Of a DNA stretch of 64,000 bases, positions 17,667 through 27,100 are shown piece after piece. Source of the DNA: Desulfobacterium sp. Its GTDB lineage: Bacteria > Desulfobacterota > Desulfobacteria > Desulfobacterales > Desulfobacteraceae. The stretch lies in the NCBI GenBank assembly GCA_030145245.1, contig JAQYWC010000072.1, positions 1 through 64,000 on the forward strand, written 5' to 3'. Every line of letters starts with the position of its first letter. Position 1 is the stretch's first letter. The position numbers and the translations under genes are program-made. Below the pieces are notes generated by a model that saw only the letters and a program-made list of their open reading frames with translations, had not been told where the DNA came from and ran no database searches.

Positions 17667-18222
17667 TCACCCGTTCAACATATTCGCAGGTCCGGGTGTC
17701 GATCTTTACCACCTGGCCCTCATCAATAAACGGGGGTACCTGGATCTCGTAACCGGTCTCAAGGGTAGCGGGTTTAGTGCTTCCCGTGGCAGTGTCGCCC
17801 TTGGCCCAGGGGTCGGATTGAACCACCTTGAGATTGACGAAGTTAGGAAGGGTCAAGCCGATGGCTCGCTCCTGGAAGAACAGGACGGTACAGACGGTGT
17901 TGTCCTTGAGCAGGTTGACGGAGTCACCCACCTGGTCCTTGGAAAGAAACTCCTGCTCATAGGTAGAGGAATTCATAAAGCAGAAGCTGTCGCCTTCTGA
18001 ATAAAGATACTCCATCTCATGCTCTTCCAGATCCGCCTTGTTAAATTTGTCGCCGGATCGGAATGTCCGCTCGAACTGTGCGCCATTGATCATATTTCTC
18101 AGCTTGCATTTATAGAGAGCCTGACCCTTGCCGGGTTTTTTAAACTGAAAATCCACGATCACGAATGGATCCCCGTCAATCTCCATTTTCAAACCCTTCC
18201 TCAGGTCACTTGCGTCGTACAT
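17659..18222 (-). CDS. efp: Elongation factor P
   Basis: A 187-residue EF-P with the standard three domains: KOW-like N-domain and two OB folds. The tip loop carries K32 within KPGKGQA, the usual site of post-translational modification; no modification enzyme (EpmA, EarP or YmfI type) lies in this window. EF-P relieves ribosome stalling at polyproline. The start at 18222 has AGGAG upstream. It is transcribed divergently from guaA and overlaps the downstream histidine kinase gene by 8 bases. Confidence 0.96.
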   Translation of the reverse strand: MYDASDLRKGLKMEIDGDPFVIVDFQFKKPGKGQALYKCKLRNMINGAQFERTFRSGDKFNKADLEEHEMEYLYSEGDSFCFMNSSTYEQEFLSKDQVGDSVNLLKDNTVCTVLFFQERAIGLTLPNFVNLKVVQSDPWAKGDTATGSTKPATLETGYEIQVPPFIDEGQVVKIDTRTCEYVERVNE

Positions 18223-18405
18223 ATACTACTCCTGTTATGATTGTTTTTTGTTTCATAAAAATTACCAGATTAACTGCTCCAGTTAAGCATATTAAGGACA
18301 AATTGGCAACGACCAGACAGAAACAACTTGCTTTTTTGTCAGAATTGTAAGAAAAATAGAGATTTTAAGAATCAAAAGAACAACCTATTTTTTCAGGATA
18401 TAAAA

Positions 18406-19935
18406 ATGATACTTATTATAGATTTTGGGTCACAGTTCAACCAGCTCATCGCAAGAAGGGTGAGAGAAAATGAAGTCTACTGTCAGGTGGAGCCTGCGGG
18501 GATCGACATGGACAAGATCAAGGCCCTGAACCCGGAGGGAATCATTCTTTCCGGAGGCCCCTCCAGCATATACGAGGAGAACAGCCCCAAGGTTGACACC
18601 GGCATTTTCGACCTTGACATCCCCATCCTCGGTATCTGCTACGGCATGCAGTTCATGGTCAACGCCCTTGGCGGAACCATTGAGCGATCCGACAAGCGGG
18701 AGTACGGATTTGCAGACCTTGGCGTCAAGGTCGAAAAACCCTTGTTTGCCGGAATGGACAAGAACATCCAGTGCTGGATGAGCCATGGTGATTCCACCAA
18801 GGCGCTGCCCGAAGGTTTCACCATCACAGCCTCTACAGCGAACACCGAGATCGCGGCCATTGCCGATGCCGACAACCGTTACTACGGCCTTCAGTTCCAC
18901 CCGGAGGTCGAGCATACCCAGCACGGCACCGAGATGATACGGAATTTCCTGTTTGACGTCTGCGGATGTGAAAAAAGCTGGACCATGGAGTCTTTTGCCA
19001 ACGGCGCCATCCAGCAGATCAAAGAGGCTGTCGGGGACAAAAAAGTAATCATGGGCCTTTCCGGCGGTGTGGACTCCTCAGTTGCAGCCCTGCTCATCCA
19101 CAAGGCCATCGGAAAGAATCTCTACTGCATCTTTGTGGACAACGGGCTCTTGAGACATAACGAGAAAGAGAACCTTGAGAAAAGCCTGACAACCCACCTT
19201 GACATGAACATAAAATTCGTGGACGCACGGGACCGGTTCCTGGACCGTTTAAAAGACGTTAGCGATCCTGAAAAGAAACGAAAGATCATCGGCAACCTTT
19301 TTATCGACGTATTTGAAGACGAGGCCCATAAAATCGACGGAGCCGAATTCCTCGGACAGGGCACCCTCTATCCCGACATCATTGAGTCCAAGTCCGCCTT
19401 TGGCGGTCCCACCTCCATCATCAAATCCCATCACAACGTGGGCGGCCTGCCGGAAAAGATGAAGCTCAAGCTGGTGGAACCCCTGCAGTTCCTGTTCAAG
19501 GACGAGGTAAGGCTGCTCGGACTTGAGCTTGGTCTCACCGAGGATCTCGTATGGCGCCAGCCCTTCCCCGGACCGGGACTTGCCATCCGCATCATGGGGG
19601 ACATCACCGACAAGCGGCTCAGCATCCTTAAAAACGCCGACACCGTGCTGTTAGAAGAGATCCGGTCTGCCGGGCTCTACCGGGAGGTGTGGCAATCCTT
19701 TGCCGTCCTCCTGCCCATCAAGAGCGTAGGCGTCATGGGAGACAAGAGAACCTATGACAGCTGTATCGCCATCAGGGCCGTGACGAGCAAGGATGCCATG
19801 ACCGCAGACTGGGCAAGGCTTCCCCACGATCTTCTTGCAAAGATCTCCAACAGGATCATCAACGAAGTGGAAGGCGTCAACAGGGTCGTCTATGACATCA
19901 CATCCAAACCACCCGGAACCATCGAGTGGGAATAG
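18406..19935 (+). CDS. guaA: GMP synthase (glutamine-hydrolysing)
   Basis: A 509-residue enzyme converting XMP to GMP with glutamine and ATP. It has an N-terminal class I glutamine amidotransferase domain (catalytic C78 in ILGICYGMQ, His in FHPEVEHT), then the ATP-pyrophosphatase P-loop (LSGGVDSS) and the C-terminal dimerisation domain ending in the typical PPGTIEWE. The start at 18406 is chosen because it matches the usual N-terminus (MILIIDFGSQ) and has AGGA upstream; the frame is open to 18328. It is followed after 3 bases by a coiled-coil membrane protein gene, so the operon extends beyond purine synthesis. Confidence 0.97.
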   Translation: MILIIDFGSQFNQLIARRVRENEVYCQVEPAGIDMDKIKALNPEGIILSGGPSSIYEENSPKVDTGIFDLDIPILGICYGMQFMVNALGGTIERSDKREYGFADLGVKVEKPLFAGMDKNIQCWMSHGDSTKALPEGFTITASTANTEIAAIADADNRYYGLQFHPEVEHTQHGTEMIRNFLFDVCGCEKSWTMESFANGAIQQIKEAVGDKKVIMGLSGGVDSSVAALLIHKAIGKNLYCIFVDNGLLRHNEKENLEKSLTTHLDMNIKFVDARDRFLDRLKDVSDPEKKRKIIGNLFIDVFEDEAHKIDGAEFLGQGTLYPDIIESKSAFGGPTSIIKSHHNVGGLPEKMKLKLVEPLQFLFKDEVRLLGLELGLTEDLVWRQPFPGPGLAIRIMGDITDKRLSILKNADTVLLEEIRSAGLYREVWQSFAVLLPIKSVGVMGDKRTYDSCIAIRAVTSKDAMTADWARLPHDLLAKISNRIINEVEGVNRVVYDITSKPPGTIEWE

Positions 19936-19938
19936 CAA

Positions 19939-20889
19939 ATGGATAGGGAACCCAAAGAGCTGGGCGACTTCTCCATGGGCGAATCAGATGCCGGTACCGA
20001 TGAGATATCTGCCGCAATGTACCGCGAAGAGCTCAACGAACTGAGGATTGAGAAGCTTGGGAACAGGATCACCATCATCTCGGTGATCCTCCCCTGTCTG
20101 ATCGGGGCCGTCATATTCTTTGCCTACATGGACATGCAGGAGAGGATGGCCAGTGTCCACGACACCGGCCAGACTGAAGTCCAGGAGGTTGCGGAGGATC
20201 TCGGCGCAAAACTTAACGCCATGACGGTGGATCTTGCAGGGGTGCAACACAAGCTTGCAACCCGGCTACCGGTCTTTGACAAGACCATCAAGGGCCTGGA
20301 ATCGGACATTGCCGGACTGACCACCACCAAGGCGGAAAGAACCGGGACAACCCAGGCCCTGGCCAGGATCGAAAAAAAGGTTTCAGACTTTGGAACTCGC
20401 AACAAGCGGGCCATGGAATCCCTGAAAAAGGCCAATGCCAAGGCTGAGGCCGATGCCAGGATCATTTCAAAGTCTGCTGCCAAGGCTGTTGAGACAGGAA
20501 ACGCGGCGGTAAAAAAGACGGCGCAGCTGGAAGCGGCAATCACAACCCTGACCGCAGCCCTCAACGCCGAACAGCGCAAGGTAAAGACACTGACCACACG
20601 TGCTGCAGGCAATGGGGAGACCATCGCCTTCCTGCAAAAAGAACTCAGCCTGGTGAAGAAAAAGGCAGACACCCTTGATCACGCTTTTGTTGACCGGAAC
20701 TTTTTTGATCAGGAGCTTGCCCGGATCAAATCCGGGTATGACAAAAAGATCGACCGCCTGATCCGGCTGGTTGAAAAAGGCGAGACGGCGGATAAAGCAG
20801 ATAAAGCAAAAATTCCGGCATCACCCGGCAGCCCCCCTGCAAAACCGACCCCTTCGGGCACCATCTCCGAAAAAGATCTGTTGCAGTAG
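19939..20889 (+). CDS. Single-pass membrane protein with long coiled coil
   Basis: A 316-residue protein I cannot assign. It has an acidic N-terminus, one transmembrane helix (about residues 45-65), then Ala/Lys/Glu-rich heptad-like sequence to about residue 275, and a Pro-rich tail. The overall form is like a bitopic scaffold or septum/pilus-type coiled-coil protein. It starts 3 bases after the guaA stop and is followed 18 bases later by the 534-residue protein at 20908, so the two probably work together. The coding sequence resembles its neighbours in base composition. Confidence 0.75.
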   Translation: MDREPKELGDFSMGESDAGTDEISAAMYREELNELRIEKLGNRITIISVILPCLIGAVIFFAYMDMQERMASVHDTGQTEVQEVAEDLGAKLNAMTVDLAGVQHKLATRLPVFDKTIKGLESDIAGLTTTKAERTGTTQALARIEKKVSDFGTRNKRAMESLKKANAKAEADARIISKSAAKAVETGNAAVKKTAQLEAAITTLTAALNAEQRKVKTLTTRAAGNGETIAFLQKELSLVKKKADTLDHAFVDRNFFDQELARIKSGYDKKIDRLIRLVEKGETADKADKAKIPASPGSPPAKPTPSGTISEKDLLQ

Positions 20890-20907
20890 ACGACTGCATT
20901 TTCTGAT

Positions 20908-22512
20908 ATGCTAATTGCGGCCAACAGGGTACCCCCCAGCGAAACCGATGCCGAGACAAGGCTCCTCAACCAGGAGCTGGACTTCTCGGCTTCCTACATG
21001 GCGATAAAGACGCTCAACCTCCGGGTTGAGCGCTCTCCCCACAGGGTGACCCACCAAACAGTGGGCGCCCTTGTCTCTGTCATCCGGTCGACACGGTTCG
21101 ACACCCAGAAGCAGGCGCTGTTTCTGTTCCGGGAATCGGCCGAAACCCTTGTCTCCATCCTGACCAGGATCAAGGGGCCCCCCGGATCAATGGTGATCCC
21201 GGCACTTCAAAAGATCCTTGTTGCAAGTGCCGGACACCGCCACAGGGCAGTTGCCGAAGCCCTTGGTTCCCTCCCCCTTTCCATCCAGGCACCAGCCATC
21301 CGGGAAACCGAGAATACCGGCTTTTGCGCCCTGCCGTTTCAAGAGGTCATGGACAGCCTCGACATCGACCGGGAAGCTGAGTTGACCTGGCGGGGCAGAA
21401 GCCTGACAGCCCCGACCCGGAACGGCCGCACAGGGGTGATTAAATTTGTGAAAACCGGTGAAGATCCCTTTGCCCTGATCAGTGAAACCGGATGGATGGA
21501 TTTTTTCGAGTCCGCCCCGCCCATTTCTCTGACCGGATTTGACATTCCAAGACCTGTAAAGAATAAAGATATATCGCTTTTTACAATCGTTGATATCCCA
21601 AAGAAGATTTCCCTTCCCGGCAACCTTCACCCGGAACGGTTTGCCATCGTTTTTTCCGCGGCCAAAGAGTACTATGACTATCCCAACGAGCCCCTCCATG
21701 CCACCACCCCCCTTGAACTGTCCGAAGTTCTGGGCTGTAATGCACGGCTTCTCGGCAGCACAGCGGCCATGGGTATCGTCCATACAGCGGTGATCCCCCT
21801 GTTTCACAACAGGGTGCAGCAGAACAGGCGGGAGGACGGGGGCATTTATGAGTGGGAACGCAGCGGCAGGCTGGACCGGTGGCTCGAAAGCTGCCGCCAC
21901 CCCAATTTTGCAACCTCCGGCCTGAGGGATTTTGAACATTTCGCTTCGATCAAACAGATCAAACGCCTCCATCACCACATCGGCTCCCACCTCTTGAGCC
22001 TCATCCTTGTGGCAGGCAGTTTTTTCAGAAACCGCTGTCCGGAAAAACAGGGCAAAGACAGCCAGGGTAATCCTGTGGATGCAAGGGAACTCTTTGACCC
22101 CTCCCTGTTTGAAGAGGCGATCATCTGCTCAATGGACGCGTATTATCTCGGATTCACAAAAATTACGACACCCGCTCCATTTGCCCGTCCGCCGGCAGGC
22201 TTTGTTGACTCCCTGATCGATGAAATGGGCGTTGACCATCACATGGAGGAGATCCTGAGGGTGGACGACCAGAACAGAATGAACCAGGATCAATTTAAGC
22301 AGTTTCTACAGGAACGGGGACTCACAAGTGAGGAGATCTCCCGGTACGAGCAAGGAAAAGCCGAAATATCCCTTGAGACCGGTCCCCACCTGGGCGGTTT
22401 CAACCAGGGGATCTCGGTTCCACAACTCATTGACTACATTTTCACCTGTGCATCCCTCATGGTCTGTGGCAGATACATCAAGGAAAACGCCTTGAAAGAA
22501 TGTGACAATTAA
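20908..22512 (+). CDS. Conserved-looking protein with helical N-domain and possible pseudokinase (SidJ-like) core
   Basis: A 534-residue protein, no signal or membrane segment. The N-terminal ~130 residues look like HEAT-type helices. Residues 170-345 resemble a protein-kinase-like fold: a beta-strand Lys (K179 in GVIKFVK), a possible helix-C Glu (E193 in SETGWMDFF), and a segment GIVHTAVIPLFHNR (289-302) where a catalytic loop would lie, then R340-D341-F-E. I recall homologues in delta-proteobacteria being labelled SidJ-related pseudokinase (SidJ is a kinase-fold polyglutamylase), but cannot verify this here. No clear Shine-Dalgarno precedes ATG 20908; it may be translated by coupling with the coiled-coil gene upstream. 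Function unknown. Confidence 0.7.
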   Translation: MLIAANRVPPSETDAETRLLNQELDFSASYMAIKTLNLRVERSPHRVTHQTVGALVSVIRSTRFDTQKQALFLFRESAETLVSILTRIKGPPGSMVIPALQKILVASAGHRHRAVAEALGSLPLSIQAPAIRETENTGFCALPFQEVMDSLDIDREAELTWRGRSLTAPTRNGRTGVIKFVKTGEDPFALISETGWMDFFESAPPISLTGFDIPRPVKNKDISLFTIVDIPKKISLPGNLHPERFAIVFSAAKEYYDYPNEPLHATTPLELSEVLGCNARLLGSTAAMGIVHTAVIPLFHNRVQQNRREDGGIYEWERSGRLDRWLESCRHPNFATSGLRDFEHFASIKQIKRLHHHIGSHLLSLILVAGSFFRNRCPEKQGKDSQGNPVDARELFDPSLFEEAIICSMDAYYLGFTKITTPAPFARPPAGFVDSLIDEMGVDHHMEEILRVDDQNRMNQDQFKQFLQERGLTSEEISRYEQGKAEISLETGPHLGGFNQGISVPQLIDYIFTCASLMVCGRYIKENALKECDN

Positions 22513-22574
22513 GATATATACTGCGGAGATTACATGTTGCACGACAATACAAGCCAGATAAAGGAAATGTTAAA

Positions 22575-22745
22575 ATGTCAAAGCAATATCCTGAATGTCC
22601 GCTCTACAATCACGCCACCTGTAAAGAACTGCACAACCCAAAGCTTTGCGCCATTGTCCGGGATGACAATTCCTGTTTTAAAAAACGCCAGAAAGCCAAG
22701 ACAGCTGTGGATTCCACAGTTTCCAGGGACACTGCCGGCTCCTGA
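22575..22745 (+). CDS. Small Cys-rich protein (56 aa)
   Basis: A 56-codon frame read directly: ATG 22575, TGA 22743-22745, with AAGGA 9 bases upstream. The product has an evenly spaced Cys/His pattern, CPLYNHATC followed by K-E, NPKLC and a final C (C8, H13, C16, H20, C25, C34), then a Lys-rich tail. The spacing suggests a small zinc or Fe-S fold. An overlapping longer frame (22534-22764) in another phase has no such pattern and is not favoured. It follows the putative pseudokinase gene by 62 bases. Not recognised as a named family, but the pattern looks selected. Confidence 0.65.
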   Translation: MSKQYPECPLYNHATCKELHNPKLCAIVRDDNSCFKKRQKAKTAVDSTVSRDTAGS

Positions 22746-22760
22746 GCCGGGATCATTTTA

Positions 22761-23870
22761 CTAGTCCGTAGCGACCACCAGCCTGTCTCCGGGATGGATA
22801 TAGCTTTTACGGGTCAGGCGATTCAAGCGCAACAGAGACACCAGGGACATTTCATAGCGTTTTGCTATTGCTGTCAGGTTTTCCCCCTTTTTCACCACAT
22901 GGAGCCGGGCAACATTTTCTTCTTTCCACTGTTTCAGCAACCGTGCGAACCGCTTCTTAAATCCCTTGGCCGACCCCTTTGGAATTAGAATGGAACTCTT
23001 CCCCTTGGAAAGATAATACCCCCGGATCTCCGGGTTCATATCCTTGACCGCCTTAAATGACACCTGGGCTGACTGCGCAATGACCGCCAGCGGAATCTGG
23101 GCAGGCGAGTCGATATTAACCCTGTCAAAGGCAAGTACCGGATAAAGATCCTCCTTGGAGAGGCGGAACCCGTATTTTTCAGCATTCTTCATGATCTCCT
23201 TGGCTGCAATAATCTTGAACACGTACCGCTGGGTCTCCAGGGGAAGGTAGAGGGAGTAATAGTCCTCCGGTCCCTGGATCTTTATCTCGGAGGCAAGGCC
23301 ATTTTCCCCCATGTTATAGGCCGCTGCGGCAAGGGGCCATGATCCGAAAAGGGAATTAAGCTTTTTCAGGTAAAGACAGGCAGCCGTGGTGGACTTAAAA
23401 AGGTTCCTGCGTTCATCCACCTTTGAATCGACCCTGAGGCCGTTCATCTTGCCGGTTGATCTCATAAACTGCCAGAACCCGACGGCTCCCTTGGACGATC
23501 CGGCATGGGGCCGCAACCCGCTCTCAACCACGGCAAGGTACTTTAAATCATCCGGAAGACCCTCTTTTTTAAGCACGGATTCAATATGGGGAAAATAACG
23601 GGAGGCCCGCTTTAACCAGAGAATCACTTGGGGCCGGCTCCACAGGGCAAGGAGAAGCTCTTTTTCAAGCCGCTCCCGAACCTCCTGCTGCTCCAAAGGC
23701 ACCTTGTCGCCGCAGAAAAACAGGTCATGGGGAAACCGGCTACTCTCCACCAGGGAGGGCAGAACACTGCCGGAGACTTCCTTGTCCAAAGCATATGACC
23801 GGGACGGCAGACACAGGGCGACAATGATCAGAAAGACAGCAACCGCGCCTCTAAAAAAGAAGTTAACCAT
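22761..23870 (-). CDS. mltD: Membrane-bound lytic murein transglycosylase with LysM domain (MltD-like)
   Basis: A 369-residue periplasmic protein: signal peptide (about 1-27), SLT/lysozyme-like domain (about 95-215) with catalytic E116 in VVESGLRP followed by GAVGFWQFM, and a C-terminal LysM (about 320-366; HVVKKGENLTAIAKRY). It cleaves glycan strands of peptidoglycan. Compared with E. coli MltD it has only one LysM. The gene stands alone on the minus strand, convergent with the small Cys-rich gene and divergent from the DUF748 gene. Confidence 0.92.
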   Translation of the reverse strand: MVNFFFRGAVAVFLIIVALCLPSRSYALDKEVSGSVLPSLVESSRFPHDLFFCGDKVPLEQQEVRERLEKELLLALWSRPQVILWLKRASRYFPHIESVLKKEGLPDDLKYLAVVESGLRPHAGSSKGAVGFWQFMRSTGKMNGLRVDSKVDERRNLFKSTTAACLYLKKLNSLFGSWPLAAAAYNMGENGLASEIKIQGPEDYYSLYLPLETQRYVFKIIAAKEIMKNAEKYGFRLSKEDLYPVLAFDRVNIDSPAQIPLAVIAQSAQVSFKAVKDMNPEIRGYYLSKGKSSILIPKGSAKGFKKRFARLLKQWKEENVARLHVVKKGENLTAIAKRYEMSLVSLLRLNRLTRKSYIHPGDRLVVATD

Positions 23871-23979
23871 AAGTAATCCCTTGGTATTTCAATATTTAAG
23901 TTGATGGTTTAATTTGACGATTTCCCCGTTACCAGGGGACAATAATCTCAAATCGTAAAACCAAAGTCAAGGCAGATGA

Positions 23980-24003
23980 GGGACGTTTCCATGGAAGCGT
24001 CCC
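23980..24003. repeat. 24-base imperfect palindrome in the mltD/DUF748 divergent region
   Basis: GGGACG-TTTCCATGGAA-GCGTCCC is a near-perfect palindrome whose only mismatches would be G-U pairs in RNA. A second pair, CAGGGGAC (23933-23940) and GTCCCCTG (23999-24006), overlaps it. It could be an operator or an RNA hairpin in the leader of the DUF748 gene. Confidence 0.4.
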
Positions 24004-24017
24004 CTGTTCATTTTAAC

Positions 24018-24046
24018 TTGACACCTCCTGGCTCACCCGTTACTCT
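24018..24046 (+). promoter_or_regulatory. Possible promoter of the DUF748 gene
   Basis: Perfect -35 TTGACA (24018-24023), 17-base spacer, weak -10 TACTCT (24041-24046), about 60 bases before the chosen start at 24108. Confidence 0.35.
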
Positions 24047-24107
24047 CCAGCAATTGAAAACCTTTTGTGCCGCCTTTACTAATCAAAAATCGACGAATGT
24101 GAAAAAA

Positions 24108-27100
24108 ATGAATCTCCTATCAAGATACAAGGCCCTTGGACTCTGGAAAAAAATATCCCTCTGGACAACGCTCTTCCTGATGCTCCATGCTGTCACGGGT
24201 TTTTTCATCCTGCCCGCCATCATCAAAAACGTTTCAGTCAAGCAGCTGACAACCCAGCTGAAAAGAAACGTGACCATCAGCAAGGTCCGGGCAAATCCCT
24301 ACACCCTCTCCTTCACGGTCGAGGGTTTGACCATCATGGACAGGGACGGTGTTCAACCTTTTTTCGCATTTGAGACCCTGCATTTAAACCTGGGGAGCCG
24401 GTCGGTTTTCAAACTTGCCCCGGTGATCCAGAAATTCAACATTGACAGCCCGTCCGTCCGCCTGGTTCGACTCGACAACGACCTTTACAACTTTTCCGAC
24501 CTCTGGCCCCCCCCCGGCCCCACCCCACCCGCACCCACGGTTGAGAAGGAAGGCACCCGGAAAGCGCTTTTCCGGTTTATCTTTGCCAACCTGTCAATCA
24601 GTAACGGCCGGATCGACATCCAGGACAAGGTCAAGGGAAAAACCCACACCCTGGCCAATCTCAACCTGGCTGTACCCTTTGTTTCCAGCATGAAATCCCA
24701 TGGGGAGACCGTTCTAACCCCCAATTTTTCAATCCATGTCAACGATGCCCTTTTGACGGTTTCAGCAAAGACAAAACCCTTTGCCGACTCCCTTGAGACC
24801 TGCATCGACCTTGACCTCAAGGGCATGAACCTGAATCGCTATCTCTCCTACCTGCCGGTTACGACCAACATCAAAAGCGTTACTGGAGCTGCCGACCTCT
24901 CCCTCTCCTTCTGCTTTTCAAAGGAGCAACCGGACACACCAAAAGTCTCCTTGTCAGGTGCACTGAACCTGACCGACCTTTCGGTGGACACGACCCAGGG
25001 AGACACCATACTGGCTCTCAAACGATTCGAGGCAGTGCTCAATCCTTCGAAACCCCTTAACGGAATTTTCAACATCGGCCAAATAACCCTGGACGCCCCC
25101 ACCCTTCATCTGGTCAGGGACGACAAGGGCGTTCTCAACCTCCGCAACCTGGCTCCCCCCCAAAAAGAGGCGGCACCCAAAAGCGAACAAGCGCCCTTCC
25201 CTTTCACCATCACGGTTGATGAGGCACGGCTCAACCAGGGAAAGGTCCTTGTAACCGATCGGTTCAACATCAATGCCACCAAGCCTGAAACCCGCGAGCT
25301 TGCAAGCCTTAACTCCCTTGTGGCAAGCCAGGCCAAGATCGACTCAAAAGAGAAGCGCATCACCCTTGGGCGATTCTTTGCCGACAACGGCGTTCTCGCG
25401 GTCCAACGCTCGGCGGACAACCGGTTGAGCCTGGAAGCCTTTGAGAACAACAGCAAGGAGAAAGTGAAAGAGCAGCCAACCGGGCAGCAGCCCTCCCCCT
25501 GGAAGGCCGAGGTAAATGAGGTGGTACTGGACAATTTCGCCATCAAGGGCAAGGGCCTGGCCCGGCCAGGTGAAGGAGACATCCTCCTGGACAAGCTTAC
25601 GTTCAGGGCAACGGGCCTCTCCACCCTGGCCGACAAAAAAACCGCTGTGGATCTTGGCTTAAGGATCAATACAACAGGGGGTTTTGGGATAAAGGGAACG
25701 GTCGGATTGAACCCGGTCATGGCCGACCTGGGCGTAACCCTCGAGGGGATCAATCTTGCCTGGGCCCAGCCCTTTATCTCCGACCACCTGAACCTCATGG
25801 TTTCAAAGGGCACCTTCGCCGCAGAGTGCAACCTTAAGTTAGAGCAACCCGGCACCCCGGATTTCAAGGCGGGATTCACCGGCAATGCCCGGCTAAACGA
25901 CCTGAGCATTACCGACCCCCATCAGGGAGACAAGATTGTTGCCTGGGAGAGCCTTGGTTTCAAAGGCATGGATATCGGCATTGCTCCGGTTCGTGCATCC
26001 ATAGCCGAGATCTCCATGAAACGCCCGTTGGGACGCATTGTTCTGGATCAGGACAAGCGGCTCAATCTTCAGAAACTCCTGAAGAGCCGAAAACAGGAGA
26101 CAAAAGCGCCGGATCAAAAAGATCCGGACAAGGGGGAACCGAAACAGATAATTCCGGTGACCATCGACCGTATTATCCTGGAAAAGGGAAACTTCGAGTT
26201 TACGGACAGATCCATCCAACCGGAATTCAAGATAAGCCTGAGCGATATCGCCACAACCATCAAAAATCTCGATTCCCGGGAGACACAGCGGGCCGATATA
26301 AAATTCAACGCCCGGTTGAACAACCATGCAAGCCTTGAAATCACCGGAAAAATCAATCCCTTGAAACAGGATCTTTTCCTGGACACCCAGGTAAAATTAC
26401 AGGACATGGACCTTGGCGCTGTCAGTCCCTATGCGGGAAAATATGCAGGCTACACCATCCAAAAGGGAAAGCTCTCCATTGATCTTGACTACCACATCGA
26501 CAACCAGGCCCTTGATTCCAAGAACGATCTTTTCATCGACCAGTTTGATTTTGGGGAACCCACCGGGAGCGAAGCTGCCGTGAATGCACCGGTCAAGCTT
26601 GCCATCGCCCTGCTAAAGGATACCAGCGGTAAAATCAGCCTGAACCTGCCGGTCAAGGGTAACCTGGACGATCCCGAATTCAGCGTCGGAGGTATCGTCG
26701 TCAAGATGGTCACGAACCTTCTTGCCAAGGCCGCCACATCCCCCTTTGCACTGTTGGGTTCAATGTTCGGCGGCGGGGAGGACCTGAACGTCATTGAGTT
26801 TGCCCCCGGCTCCACAGCCCCCACCCCCCGGGCCATGGAGAAAATCGCTGTCCTTGCAAAGGCCCTTGGGGAGCGCCCCGGGCTCGGCCTTGAAATCACG
26901 GGCCATGCCGACCTTGACAAGGACAGGAAGTCCATTGAGGATCGCAGGTTCAACCGAACCCTGAGAGCCATCAAGCTCTCCGAGATGATCGACCACGGAA
27001 CCCAGAGTATGCCGGTGGATGAGATCCCCCTCCCGGATGAGGAATTTGCCGACTACCTTGCAAAGGCATACAAAGCAACCCTGACAACTTTGGACAGCAG

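Noticed and set aside
18223..18405. Purine riboswitch before guaA
   Set aside because: No conserved three-way junction loops of guanine/PreQ-type aptamers could be traced in the AT-rich leader.
22534..22764. 76-codon frame overlapping the small Cys-rich gene
   Set aside because: No motif, poor start signal, and runs into the convergent mltD gene; the other phase carries the patterned protein.
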